NCBI RefSeq assembly: GCF_004168285.1
Contig: NZ_SEWF01000023.1
Coordinates: forward strand, 46,800 to 110,799
Direction of reading: 5' to 3'
Length of the DNA stretch: 64,000 bases
From: Emticicia agri
Lineage (GTDB): Bacteria; Bacteroidota; Bacteroidia; Cytophagales; Spirosomataceae
The translations under genes and the position numbers were made by a program. The notes under the pieces are model-generated. The model saw only the letters and a list, made by a program, of their open reading frames with translations. It ran no database searches and had not been told where the DNA came from. Shown one piece after another: positions 42,760-51,081 of this stretch; the stretch's first letter is position 1, and every line of letters starts with the position of its first letter.

Positions 42760-45111
42760 TTAAAAATTGTAAGTAACCGCTACCGCAGGTATGATATTTC
42801 CAAAAACTGATAAACGATAAGAGCGGATAGAGTTATTATAACGCACAAAATAGATTGAATACGGATTTCTGCGCCCATAAATATTGTAAAACGAAAGCGA
42901 GAAAGTATAATACTTCTTTTGCTCAGGCGTTTTACGGGTATCTTTCAGTAAAGACATATCCAGACGGTGATATTGAGGAATGCGGTCTAAATTCCGGGCA
43001 GAATAATCAATTACTGTTTTGCCTAACAATCGATATGTACGGTCAGGATAAGTAGCAGGACGACCAGATGCATACACAAAATTGGTCGAGAAAGTCCAGC
43101 CATTACTGATAAAGTGCTGGATAGATAGCGCCAGGTTATGCGGTTTATCGAAAGTGGAAGGAAACCATTGACCGCCATTCACCTGTTCTGTCGGATACTC
43201 TGAATCAACCCTTGCCAATGTTCTTGAATAGGTATAAGACAAACTTCCTTTAAGCCGACCTTTGTTTTTCTGAATACTCCCCTCTATCCCATACGCTTTT
43301 CCGATGGCTTGTACCAGTTCGGTTTCAATATTCGGATTAAAATACAACCTCGCCCCATTCTTATATTCTACCAGATTCTGAATGTCTTTGTAATAGGCTT
43401 CAACAGAAGTTTCGTAAGTATTATCTTTAAAGTTTTTGAAAATACCTATCGACAATTGGTCGGCCGTCTGTGGTGGAATATGTTTGTCTGATACTTTCCA
43501 GAAATCAACTGGAGAAATAGCTGTGGTATTCGAAATCAGGTGCAGATACTGGCGCATACGAATATAGCTCAGCTTAATAGCCGCACTCTTGGTAAAGGCA
43601 AAACGCATGGATAAGCGTGGCTCAATACCACCATATTGCTTAATCAGCTGATTCTTGCCATACGATACGCTGTCAGTAATACTCTGGGTAGTTCTTGTTT
43701 GTCCTCCGGCATAATCAAAAACCTGTCTGGGGCCTAAATTCTGAAAGGTAGAATAACGAGCTCCTGCCTGTACACTTATTTTTGGTGTAATAGACCAGTC
43801 TATATTGATATAAGGAGAAATTTCACGGGCATATTCTCTCGGAATATCCAACGTAATGATGCTTGAAGTACTTACATCAGGCTTTAAATTACCGGGATTG
43901 ATTCTATAATCAACGGCATTCACCCCGATTTCTGTTTTTAGCTGTTCTTTTGGCGTATATAAAGCAAAAGCACGCAATTCGTTATGCTGTATTCTTGAAT
44001 TGAGTGTAAACTCATAGTCTTTTCTATAGCCTTGTGTGCCAAAATCGTAGTTGCAATAAATGCCCTGCACATTCAGGGTTAGTGTTTTGCTGATAAGGCT
44101 ACTGTATTGCAGGCTCAGGGTTTGAGTTTTGGCATAGTAAAGGGTATCATCTGCAAACTTGAAATTATCAAAGCTGCGATAGCTATTCAGTGTCAGTATG
44201 TTTTTAGCGTTGATTTTATACTGAAGTTTTCCGTTCAGGTCATAAAAGAAGGCTTTACTTTTATCGGTAGGTGACGGAAACTGATTAATCATGAAATTAG
44301 GATAAGCTACCCTGCCAGCCACCATAAAAGTAATTTTGTCTTTCAGTATTGGCCCCTCTAAAACTACCTTACTGGTAATTAACCCTACCCCTACGGTACC
44401 TGTCAGTTTTTCGGCATTACCGCTTTTGGTATTCATTTCCAGCAATGACGATAAACGCCCCCCATACTGCGCAGGAATACCTCCTTTGTATAGGGTTACA
44501 CCCGATAAAGCATCTGAATTAATACTACTCAAAAAACCCAATAAGTGTGAAGTATTATAAATAGGCATCCCATCTAACAGAACCAGATTCTGGTCAACCC
44601 GCCCGCCTCTTACATTGAAGCCGCCTGCGCCTTCACCAACCGTAGTAATACCGGGTTGCAGGGTCAAGGCTTTAATAATATCTGTTTCGCCAAACACCAC
44701 AGGAATCTTCTTCAGGTTTTTCATTTCTAATTTTACTACGCCCATTTGTGTTTCCTTGATATTCCGGTCTTCTTTGGTCGCTTTCACCTCTACCTCAGCC
44801 AGCTCATCAACACGTAAATTAAGTTTAATATCTCTTGTCAGATTCTGATTAAGATTGATATTGAAAGATTCTATTTTGTACCCCAGCGCACGGACAGTAA
44901 CTACGTACCCTGATTTAGGCAGGTAGATACTGAATTTGCCACTACTATCTGTTAAAGCACCTCTGCTGATACCTGAGAAAAAAACACCCACACCCGGAAT
45001 AGGCTGCCCATTAGCAGCATCTGTTACGGTACCTGAAAAAGAAAATCTACTTTGAGAAATTGCAGTAAATGCCAGCAAAAGAAAGACCCCACCCAATAGT
45101 GCTGTTCTCAT
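42760..45111 (-). CDS. TonB-dependent receptor with carboxypeptidase-like domain (DUF4249 partner)
   Basis: A 783-residue outer-membrane receptor: signal peptide (about 1-20), carboxypeptidase-like domain (FSFSGTVTDAANGQPIPGVGVF, to about 105), plug domain (about 120-225; LTLQPGITTVGEGAGGFNVRGG, NLVLLDGMPIYN) and barrel ending in the aromatic AVAVTYNF. It heads a three-gene operon with DUF4249 and a kelch lipoprotein. Its substrate is unknown. Confidence 0.9.
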   Translation of the reverse strand: MRTALLGGVFLLLAFTAISQSRFSFSGTVTDAANGQPIPGVGVFFSGISRGALTDSSGKFSIYLPKSGYVVTVRALGYKIESFNINLNQNLTRDIKLNLRVDELAEVEVKATKEDRNIKETQMGVVKLEMKNLKKIPVVFGETDIIKALTLQPGITTVGEGAGGFNVRGGRVDQNLVLLDGMPIYNTSHLLGFLSSINSDALSGVTLYKGGIPAQYGGRLSSLLEMNTKSGNAEKLTGTVGVGLITSKVVLEGPILKDKITFMVAGRVAYPNFMINQFPSPTDKSKAFFYDLNGKLQYKINAKNILTLNSYRSFDNFKFADDTLYYAKTQTLSLQYSSLISKTLTLNVQGIYCNYDFGTQGYRKDYEFTLNSRIQHNELRAFALYTPKEQLKTEIGVNAVDYRINPGNLKPDVSTSSIITLDIPREYAREISPYINIDWSITPKISVQAGARYSTFQNLGPRQVFDYAGGQTRTTQSITDSVSYGKNQLIKQYGGIEPRLSMRFAFTKSAAIKLSYIRMRQYLHLISNTTAISPVDFWKVSDKHIPPQTADQLSIGIFKNFKDNTYETSVEAYYKDIQNLVEYKNGARLYFNPNIETELVQAIGKAYGIEGSIQKNKGRLKGSLSYTYSRTLARVDSEYPTEQVNGGQWFPSTFDKPHNLALSIQHFISNGWTFSTNFVYASGRPATYPDRTYRLLGKTVIDYSARNLDRIPQYHRLDMSLLKDTRKTPEQKKYYTFSLSFYNIYGRRNPYSIYFVRYNNSIRSYRLSVFGNIIPAVAVTYNF

Positions 45112-45229
45112 AGACGTTGGTTAATAGAATTGATAGATAGGCAAAGTATTATTCCAAAAGTACAAATAATTCTTTCTTAAACCAATTCATAACAGGGTGT
45201 ATAGACCATCTTTATAAATGTTCAGATAA

Positions 45230-45433
45230 GGTTACTTTTTAACCCGAGGCCATGTATCTTTAGAAACTGCCACTTTTGAATCACTTCCGGGCAATAGGTC
45301 AAGGGTAACAGGTCTATCTGTTTTTCAGTCAGTTGCCGACCGTGATATGATGCTCCGCTCTGATATGGAGACTGGTGTAAGAGAAGGCTATGAGCGTCTG
45401 TATGAATTAATTGAGCAAGGATTAGTGAAATAA
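45230..45433 (+). pseudogene. C-terminal fragment of an SRPBCC/AHSA1 protein
   Basis: In the 490-base gap before fabI, one plus frame reads VSLETATFESLPGNRSRV, SVFQSVADRDMMLRSDM, then GVREGYERLYELIEQG before TAA at 45431. This is the last ~60 residues of an AHSA1-type START-like protein. An in-frame stop at 45227 and the absence of an N-terminal part show that the gene is truncated. The rest of the gap (45434-45602) holds only the fabI promoter region and a pair of 13-bp inverted repeats. Confidence 0.65.
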
Positions 45434-45526
45434 TCGAGAAGATTGAGGCGATTAAATCTGTGTAAGTGGAGAAAAGTAGGTATTAAGTAAAAATGTCGGA
45501 TGGTTTTTTATTTTTTGTAAAATAAT

Positions 45527-45534
45527 TACCTTTG
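45527..45534 (+). promoter_or_regulatory. Possible -7 element of fabI
   Basis: TACCTTTG fits the Bacteroidota -7 consensus, but no TTTG lies at the right distance upstream. A 13-bp inverted repeat (45452-45464 and 45578-45590) brackets it. Confidence 0.35.
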
Positions 45535-45602
45535 GCACTCCAAATATTATTTCGACAGAAGCGTAGCTATCTCTACGTACACAGATTTAAAACTTACACA
45601 TC

Positions 45603-46412
45603 ATGGCATACGGACTCCTTAAAGGTAAAAAGGGTATTATTTCAGGTGCATTAGACGAGAAATCTATTGCATGGAAAGTTGCACTAAAAGCGAAAGAAGA
45701 AGGTGCATCAATCGTTTTAACAAATGCTCCTATCGCAATGCGCATGGGCGAAATCAAGAAATTAGCCGAAGCCTGTGAGGCAGAGATTATTCCGGCAGAT
45801 GCCACAGTAGTAGAAGAGATTGAAAACCTTTATACCAAATCAATGGAGGTTTTAGGCGGAAAAGTTGACTTTGTACTACATTCTATCGGTATGTCGCCTA
45901 ATATCCGCAAAGGCAAAGCCTACGGCGACCTGAATTACGACTGGTATATGAAAAGTGTTGATGTATCGGCCTTATCTTTTCATAAATTCTTACAGGTAGC
46001 TGAAAAAATGGATGCTATCAATGAATGGGGTTCAGTAGTTGCCCTGACTTATATGGCGGCTCAACGAACGTTCCCGTTCTATACTGATATGGCAGAAGCC
46101 AAGGCAATGTTAGAATCTATTGCCCGAAGTTATGGTTACCGTTATGGCAAACTGAAAAAAGTACGTGTTAATACGGTTTCGCAGTCTCCTACTAAAACAA
46201 CGGCAGGTACGGGTATAGGAGGTTTTGATAAATTCTATGATTTTGCCGATAAAATTGCCCCATTAGGCAATGCGTCAGCAGATGATTGTGCTGATTACGT
46301 AATCACCCTATTCTCTGACCTTACTAAAATGGTAACCATGCAAAACCTTTTCCACGATGGGGGGTTTGTAAATACCGGAATTTCAGAAGATGTAATGGGC
46401 TTATTAGACTAA
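45603..46412 (+). CDS. fabI: Enoyl-[acyl-carrier-protein] reductase (NADH)
   Basis: A 269-residue short-chain dehydrogenase of the FabI class: GIISGALDEKSIAWKVA as the NAD loop, SIGMSP, and the catalytic Tyr-x6-Lys in FYTDMAEAKAML (about 159 and 166), followed by VNTVSQSPTKTTAGTGI. It reduces enoyl-ACP in the last step of each fatty-acid elongation round. The motif is FabI rather than FabV or FabL. It is a single gene with its own terminator. Confidence 0.95.
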   Translation: MAYGLLKGKKGIISGALDEKSIAWKVALKAKEEGASIVLTNAPIAMRMGEIKKLAEACEAEIIPADATVVEEIENLYTKSMEVLGGKVDFVLHSIGMSPNIRKGKAYGDLNYDWYMKSVDVSALSFHKFLQVAEKMDAINEWGSVVALTYMAAQRTFPFYTDMAEAKAMLESIARSYGYRYGKLKKVRVNTVSQSPTKTTAGTGIGGFDKFYDFADKIAPLGNASADDCADYVITLFSDLTKMVTMQNLFHDGGFVNTGISEDVMGLLD

Positions 46413-46435
46413 CTGAATATAAAGTCTGTATATGG

Positions 46436-46466
46436 AAAGAGGAGCTTTGTGGCTCCTCTTTGTATT
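46436..46466 (+). terminator. Terminator after fabI
   Basis: The 10-bp stem AAAGAGGAGC / GCTCCTCTTT has a 6-base loop (46446-46451) followed by TGTATTTT. Confidence 0.8.
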
Positions 46467-46490
46467 TTAGGCTTCCATATACCAAAAAGT

Positions 46491-46610
46491 CAGCGAATAG
46501 AATTCGCCATCTAAGATAACAAAGGTTACATTAGTAGTGTATGCCGGACTTAAGTCCGGCATTTGGCATAAAAAGACCTTTGTTGTCTTAGCCACCGAAT
46601 TCATTCGGTG
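46491..46610. repeat. Three-hairpin repeat element, copy 3 (inverted)
   Basis: Same layout as 32910-33030 but inverted: hairpin CAGCGAAT..ATTCGCC, arm ATCTAAGATAACAAAGG, perfect palindrome GCCGGACTTAAGTCCGGC (46543-46560), arm CCTTTGTTGTCTTAG (46577-46591), hairpin CACCGAAT-TC-ATTCGGTG (46593-46610). It separates convergent genes fabI and the aldehyde dehydrogenase. Confidence 0.8.
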
Positions 46611-46630
46611 AAATGCGTTGGACAATTTCA

Positions 46631-48193
46631 TTATTTCTTCAACTCGCCATCTACCATTCGCCAGATGCTCAGCGGGTTATCATTCTTCAGTTCATCAGGC
46701 AACAAGGCGTCAGGGAAATCCTGAAAACTAACCGGACGTGTAAAACGGGTGATGGCTCTTGTACCAACCGATGTTGAACGGGAATCGGTAGTAGCCGGAT
46801 ACGGCCCTCCATGAATCATAGCATGACCTACTTCTACCCCTGTTGGTAAACCGTTAATAATCAATCGACCTACCTTCTGCTCTAAAATATCCAACAGTTC
46901 ACTATATTCTTCCAAATCTTCTTGTGTACCATGAACAGTAGCGGTCAGGTGTCCTGTCAGGTTTTGTGCGGCTATCAGAATCTCTTCTTTTGTATTGGCT
47001 TCTACTATCAGACTGGTAGGCCCGAAAATCTCTTCTGCCAAATCAGGTTGTGCATTCCATGACTCAATATCTGTATGCAGAATCACAGGTTCTACTGCCG
47101 TATAACCTTCCGGAGCCTTGCCTATACCTACTACTTTGGTATATTGTTTCGAGTGTTCGGTTCCTCTGATATACGCATCACGGATACCCGGTGTAAGCAT
47201 CACACCTCCCTGTGTATCAGGTGCATTTTTTTCTATTTCATCAATGAAATCTTTGTCATTTTGCAGAAACAGAATGCCCGGATTGGTACAGAACTGACCA
47301 ACGCCTAATGTAACTGATGACAAATAAGAATTAGCAATCGCTCTGCCTTTCTCGGCAAGTATCTTAGGTAAAACAAATACAGGGTTAATACTGCCCATTT
47401 CGGCATATACTGGAATGGGTTCAGGGCGGCTGACAGCCGCATCATACAAGGCTTTGCCTCCTTTCAGTGAGCCTGTAAAACCGATAGCTTTTACAGCAGG
47501 ATGCTTTACCAGCGCCATGCCTATCTCGTGGCCGTCATCAAATAACATGGAAAATACACCATCAGGCATGCCTGTAGCTTCTGCTGCTTTCTGTACTGCT
47601 TTTCCTACTAATTCAGAAGTACCTAAATGGGCAGGGTGAGCTTTTACAATTACTGGGCAACCTGCCGCAAATGCCGAGGTGGTATCGCCGCCCGCTACCG
47701 AGAAAGCCAAAGGAAAATTACTGGCACCAAAAACACCTACTACCCCCAATGGACGCTCCATTGAACGCAAGTCAACACGGGGAAGGGGCTGACGGTCGGG
47801 CATACCGGGGTCAATACGGGCATTCACCCATGAGCCTTCGCGTAAAAGTTGGGCATACAAACGTAGTTGTCCTACGGTTCTGCCTCTTTCGCCTATAGCC
47901 CTTCCTTGTGGTAAGCCTGACTCTAAAGTATATCTTTCCAATAAAACATCGCCCAGATTTTCTATTTCTTCGGCAATTTTTTCCAGGAAATTGGCTTTTT
48001 CAAAGCCTGATTTTTTGCGGTATATCTGAAACGCTTTTTCTGCTTTTTCAGCTGCTAAGTCGAGCTCGTCAATGGTAGCTTTAAAAAAAAGTGGTGCTAA
48101 GGCCTCGCCTGTAGCCGGATTAATGCTTTGTATGGCAACCGTCCCTTCTGAAAAGGTCTCGAAACCAACGATATTTCTTCCTGTGAGTTGCAT
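46631..48193 (-). CDS. Alpha-ketoglutarate semialdehyde dehydrogenase (NADP+ aldehyde dehydrogenase)
   Basis: A 520-residue aldehyde dehydrogenase of the KGSADH-III type: FGASNFPLAFSVAGGDTTSA, KAHPAHLGTS, the general-base Glu in VYAEMGSINP near 265 and catalytic Cys in GQFCTNPG near 302. The C-terminus TSVGTRAITRFTRPVSFQ is typical. It oxidises 2-oxoglutarate semialdehyde to 2-oxoglutarate. The FAH-family gene just upstream on the same strand (53 bases) would supply the semialdehyde, so the pair looks like the end of an oxidative sugar-acid (Weimberg-like) route. Confidence 0.9.
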   Translation of the reverse strand: MQLTGRNIVGFETFSEGTVAIQSINPATGEALAPLFFKATIDELDLAAEKAEKAFQIYRKKSGFEKANFLEKIAEEIENLGDVLLERYTLESGLPQGRAIGERGRTVGQLRLYAQLLREGSWVNARIDPGMPDRQPLPRVDLRSMERPLGVVGVFGASNFPLAFSVAGGDTTSAFAAGCPVIVKAHPAHLGTSELVGKAVQKAAEATGMPDGVFSMLFDDGHEIGMALVKHPAVKAIGFTGSLKGGKALYDAAVSRPEPIPVYAEMGSINPVFVLPKILAEKGRAIANSYLSSVTLGVGQFCTNPGILFLQNDKDFIDEIEKNAPDTQGGVMLTPGIRDAYIRGTEHSKQYTKVVGIGKAPEGYTAVEPVILHTDIESWNAQPDLAEEIFGPTSLIVEANTKEEILIAAQNLTGHLTATVHGTQEDLEEYSELLDILEQKVGRLIINGLPTGVEVGHAMIHGGPYPATTDSRSTSVGTRAITRFTRPVSFQDFPDALLPDELKNDNPLSIWRMVDGELKK

Positions 48194-48245
48194 TGTAGGA
48201 GTATTAATGAACGAATCGCTGTTGTCTCCGTTACTGAGTATTTAT

Positions 48246-49088
48246 TTATTTTGTTTCTACTGTATTAACCAATGTACCTATGCCTTCAATCGAGATACGT
48301 ATTTCATCTCCTACTTCTAAAGTAAAATCGTCTGGTGGTACAATTCCAGTTCCTGTCATTAAAAAACAGCCATGTGGGAAAGAAGTTTCCCGAAACAGAA
48401 ATTCTACCAGTTCGGTATGCTTTCTCTTCATCCGGTTAATGGCAACCGAGTCAGAAAAATATGGAATTTCATAACGCAATATTTCAATCTTAATCAATGT
48501 TTCAGAAAGAATAGGCTCGTCTAAAATAGTGATACAAGGGCCTATGGCTGTACTTTTGTCGTAAGATTTAGCCTGGGGCAGATACAAAGGGTTTTCGCCC
48601 TCTATATCTCTCGAACTCATATCGTTGCCAATGGTATAGCCCGAAATCTGCCCTTTAGAATTAATAAACAGGGTCAGTTCCGGCTCAGGAACATTCCATT
48701 TAGAATCACGGCGGATACGCACTTTTTGCCCTGACCCTACTACCCGGTGGGGTGTTGATTTGAAGAAAAGTTCGGGGCGTTCTGCATCATAGACTCTGTC
48801 ATAAAAATTATCTCCCCCTGCTTTTTTCGACTCCTCCATACGGGCATCTCTGCTTCGCAAATAAGTAACACCCGATGCCCACACTTCCTGCGACTGGATA
48901 GGGGCTTGCAGGCTGTTATCAATTAATGATTTATACTCCGGCACAGGTGAAAGCAATTGTATTTCACGTTGTAATTCAAAAAATAAATCTTCACGGTTAA
49001 TAAACAAATCCCAGTCCTGATGGCGAGAGAGGAAGTATTGGTTTTGGTATTCGATAACGAACCCTTGCACAGTTTTGTAGGCTTTCAT
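48246..49088 (-). CDS. Fumarylacetoacetate hydrolase-family protein (2-keto-3-deoxy sugar acid dehydratase-like)
   Basis: The ATG at 49088 ([11 protein letters not shown]) is preferred to a TTG at 49100. The 280-residue FAH-fold enzyme has metal ligands in [11 protein letters not shown] and the [24 protein letters not shown] segment (split here by key residues: two Glu, one Asp), followed by GPCITI. This S-S-R-D-I-E-G-E-N pattern is that of XylX-type 2-keto-3-deoxy-pentonate dehydratases, which make 2-oxoglutarate semialdehyde. The neighbouring semialdehyde dehydrogenase supports that reading; a generic FAH hydrolase remains possible. Confidence 0.8.
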   Translation of the reverse strand: MKAYKTVQGFVIEYQNQYFLSRHQDWDLFINREDLFFELQREIQLLSPVPEYKSLIDNSLQAPIQSQEVWASGVTYLRSRDARMEESKKAGGDNFYDRVYDAERPELFFKSTPHRVVGSGQKVRIRRDSKWNVPEPELTLFINSKGQISGYTIGNDMSSRDIEGENPLYLPQAKSYDKSTAIGPCITILDEPILSETLIKIEILRYEIPYFSDSVAINRMKRKHTELVEFLFRETSFPHGCFLMTGTGIVPPDDFTLEVGDEIRISIEGIGTLVNTVETK

Positions 49089-49100
49089 TGAGAGGCACAA

Positions 49101-49403
49101 TATTTTTTTTCAATATTAGGTAAAAAAGACTTATATACGTACACAATGCGTCTATATTTATATGGCTTTTTTTATTGTATTTAATCAAACGCTAAAAGAG
49201 TGAATATTTTTAATGAGACCCAATTAAAAAAATATTAATCTGTTTAAGCTACTCAGATTAACTACATTTAACTTCTATACCTCTTGATTTGTTGTAAATT
49301 TCATTAAAAAGTACCAATTAAACAATGAAGTCGTTTTTTATCAGTATTACTTAAAAATGGTGTTTAAGTACTACAAATATTTATCTTAACTTAGCGGCAG
49401 GAA
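49101..49403. other. AT-rich intergenic stretch
   Basis: The space between divergent genes. I see no gene, only a small dyad ACTTAAA...TTTAAGT (49349-49370) that could be a regulator site for the gene at 49404. Confidence 0.4.
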
Positions 49404-49883
49404 ATGAAAATCAGAAATATGCTTAAAAAATTATTATTCATTTGTTGTTTCGTGTGGCTTACAAACGCTTGCTACTCGCAGGCTTTTACCTATTATCCTT
49501 TCAATTCGGTTTTTTCTATTGCCAGCAATCCTAACAAACCAGTATGGTTAGATTTCAGGTTTCAGATGAATTCTTATTTTTCTTCGTTGAGTACCGAGAT
49601 TTCGCCAATGGTAAATCTCACTAAAGGCAAGGCTAAAATGTACATTGGGGCAGGCATTAAAGCAAATTTCCTGAATTATATGAATACCGACCCACAAAAA
49701 AGAAATCCTTTGGAAGGTTATTGTTTTAATGTAGGTGTACGTGTTTCTCCTTTCGAGAAAGTGCCACAATTTCAGGGCGTTTTTGAGCTATCTCCCTATG
49801 CCAACAAGCAATTCGATTTAGGCATTTTCAGAGCCAATTTAGGTGTAGCTTATGTGTTTATGAAAAAGAAAAAAACAGAGTAA
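49404..49883 (+). CDS. Exported beta-rich protein of unknown function
   Basis: A 159-residue protein with a signal peptide (MKIRNMLKKLLFICCFVW to CYSQ). The mature part has alternating aromatic/polar strands (VWLDFRFQMNSYF, KMYIGAGIKANFLNYM, ANLGVAYVF), as in small outer-membrane beta-barrels. I do not recognise the family. It converges on the cyclase gene, ending 7 bases away. Confidence 0.6.
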   Translation: MKIRNMLKKLLFICCFVWLTNACYSQAFTYYPFNSVFSIASNPNKPVWLDFRFQMNSYFSSLSTEISPMVNLTKGKAKMYIGAGIKANFLNYMNTDPQKRNPLEGYCFNVGVRVSPFEKVPQFQGVFELSPYANKQFDLGIFRANLGVAYVFMKKKKTE

Positions 49884-49890
49884 TCCGGAC

Positions 49891-51069
49891 TTATGTGTCC
49901 ATGATTTCACTTTCTACAAAGTACATTCCTTTTTCTCCACGATTTTTAATGTCCTTTTTCCCTCTGTCGGCACATACAAAGCGGTCTTTTATCAACTGGT
50001 AAGTATCTTCTGAAATATTTACCTTACCCGGAAGGCTTACAGATTCAACCCGGGAGGCGATATTAACCGTATCACCCCAGAGGTCGAAAGCAAATTTCTT
50101 TTCGCCTACAATTCCGGCCACTAATTCGCCTGTATGAATGCCTACACGGGCTTCAAAATAAGGCAGGTTTTCTTTTTTTCTTTGTTGTTTGCGGGCTTCT
50201 ACAAACTCCTGCATTTCAAGCGCAGCCCTTACTACCCGCACGTGTGCTTCGTCATCAGAAACCGGAACACCTCCGGCAGCCATATAAGCATCGCCAATGG
50301 TTTTTATTTTTTCAATTTTATTGTGTTCCATAATCCGGTCGAACCGTTTGAAACAATAATCTAATTCAGCCACTAATTCCTGCGGGGTCAGTTTTTCTGC
50401 TAAGAAAGTAAAGCCTACAAAATCTGAAAACAATACGCTTACCTTTGGATAATATTTAGCTTCCGAAAAACCATTCTTTTTCAGTTCTTCGGCTATTTCT
50501 TTAGGCAGAATATTGAGTAGAAGATTTTCAGCCTTGTTTTTCTCGGCATCAATTATTTTAGAGTATTTTTTTACATTTACCATACTCCTGTAAAAAATAA
50601 CTGCCAGACAGAGCATGGCAAATACAGCCATAATTAACAAGTTAGTCTGGCTACGTTTAAGTTTTACTTCGGCTTCTTTTTGCTCTAAAGCTTTCTGCTG
50701 GTCGCTTATTTTAAGCGAGTCAATCAGTTTAGAGTAGGTAATAGAATCCAGCAGTTGTCGCTGTTGCAATAACATAAATTCGGCCTTAATCTGTGCCTCA
50801 TTCATGAGTTTAAGATTTTTATTGGTAATCACCAATTGCGAATCTAACGAGCGTTGTTGCGAATAAAGGTCTTCATTCTGTTTTTCCAGTTGTTTCTTTT
50901 CGTTTTCAATTCTTCCCTTTTCTTTGGCTATTGCCTCTAATTCTCTTGCTTTTTTATTACCAAAGAGTCGCCAGCCTTTTTTCTGCGTGCTATCTGTTTT
51001 GTTGCTCTGAGCAACAGCACCATGAAATAGCGTGGCAGATAAAAACAGGATTACAAAAAATTTACTCAT
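49891..51069 (-). CDS. Membrane-anchored class III adenylate/guanylate cyclase
   Basis: The 392-residue protein has a signal peptide (residues 1-21), a periplasmic coiled coil (about 40-140, Lys/Glu/Gln-rich), one membrane helix (about 146-164) and a cytoplasmic class III cyclase domain (about 200-380). Metal-binding Asp residues are visible in VLFSDFVGFT near 213 and KTIGDAYMAAGG near 259; the C-terminal ARVGIHTGELVAGIVG and WGDTVNIASRVES are standard. It makes a cyclic nucleotide, probably cAMP, in answer to a periplasmic or membrane signal. It lies 12 bases downstream of the cyclic-nucleotide-binding patatin, a likely output. Confidence 0.92.
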   Translation of the reverse strand: MSKFFVILFLSATLFHGAVAQSNKTDSTQKKGWRLFGNKKARELEAIAKEKGRIENEKKQLEKQNEDLYSQQRSLDSQLVITNKNLKLMNEAQIKAEFMLLQQRQLLDSITYSKLIDSLKISDQQKALEQKEAEVKLKRSQTNLLIMAVFAMLCLAVIFYRSMVNVKKYSKIIDAEKNKAENLLLNILPKEIAEELKKNGFSEAKYYPKVSVLFSDFVGFTFLAEKLTPQELVAELDYCFKRFDRIMEHNKIEKIKTIGDAYMAAGGVPVSDDEAHVRVVRAALEMQEFVEARKQQRKKENLPYFEARVGIHTGELVAGIVGEKKFAFDLWGDTVNIASRVESVSLPGKVNISEDTYQLIKDRFVCADRGKKDIKNRGEKGMYFVESEIMDT

Positions 51070-51081
51070 AAAGCTGTGTGA

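Noticed and set aside
45452..45590. 13-bp inverted repeats as a small transposon
   Set aside because: The arms (TTAAATCTGTGTA and complement) are a common intergenic word in this phylum, and no target duplication was seen.
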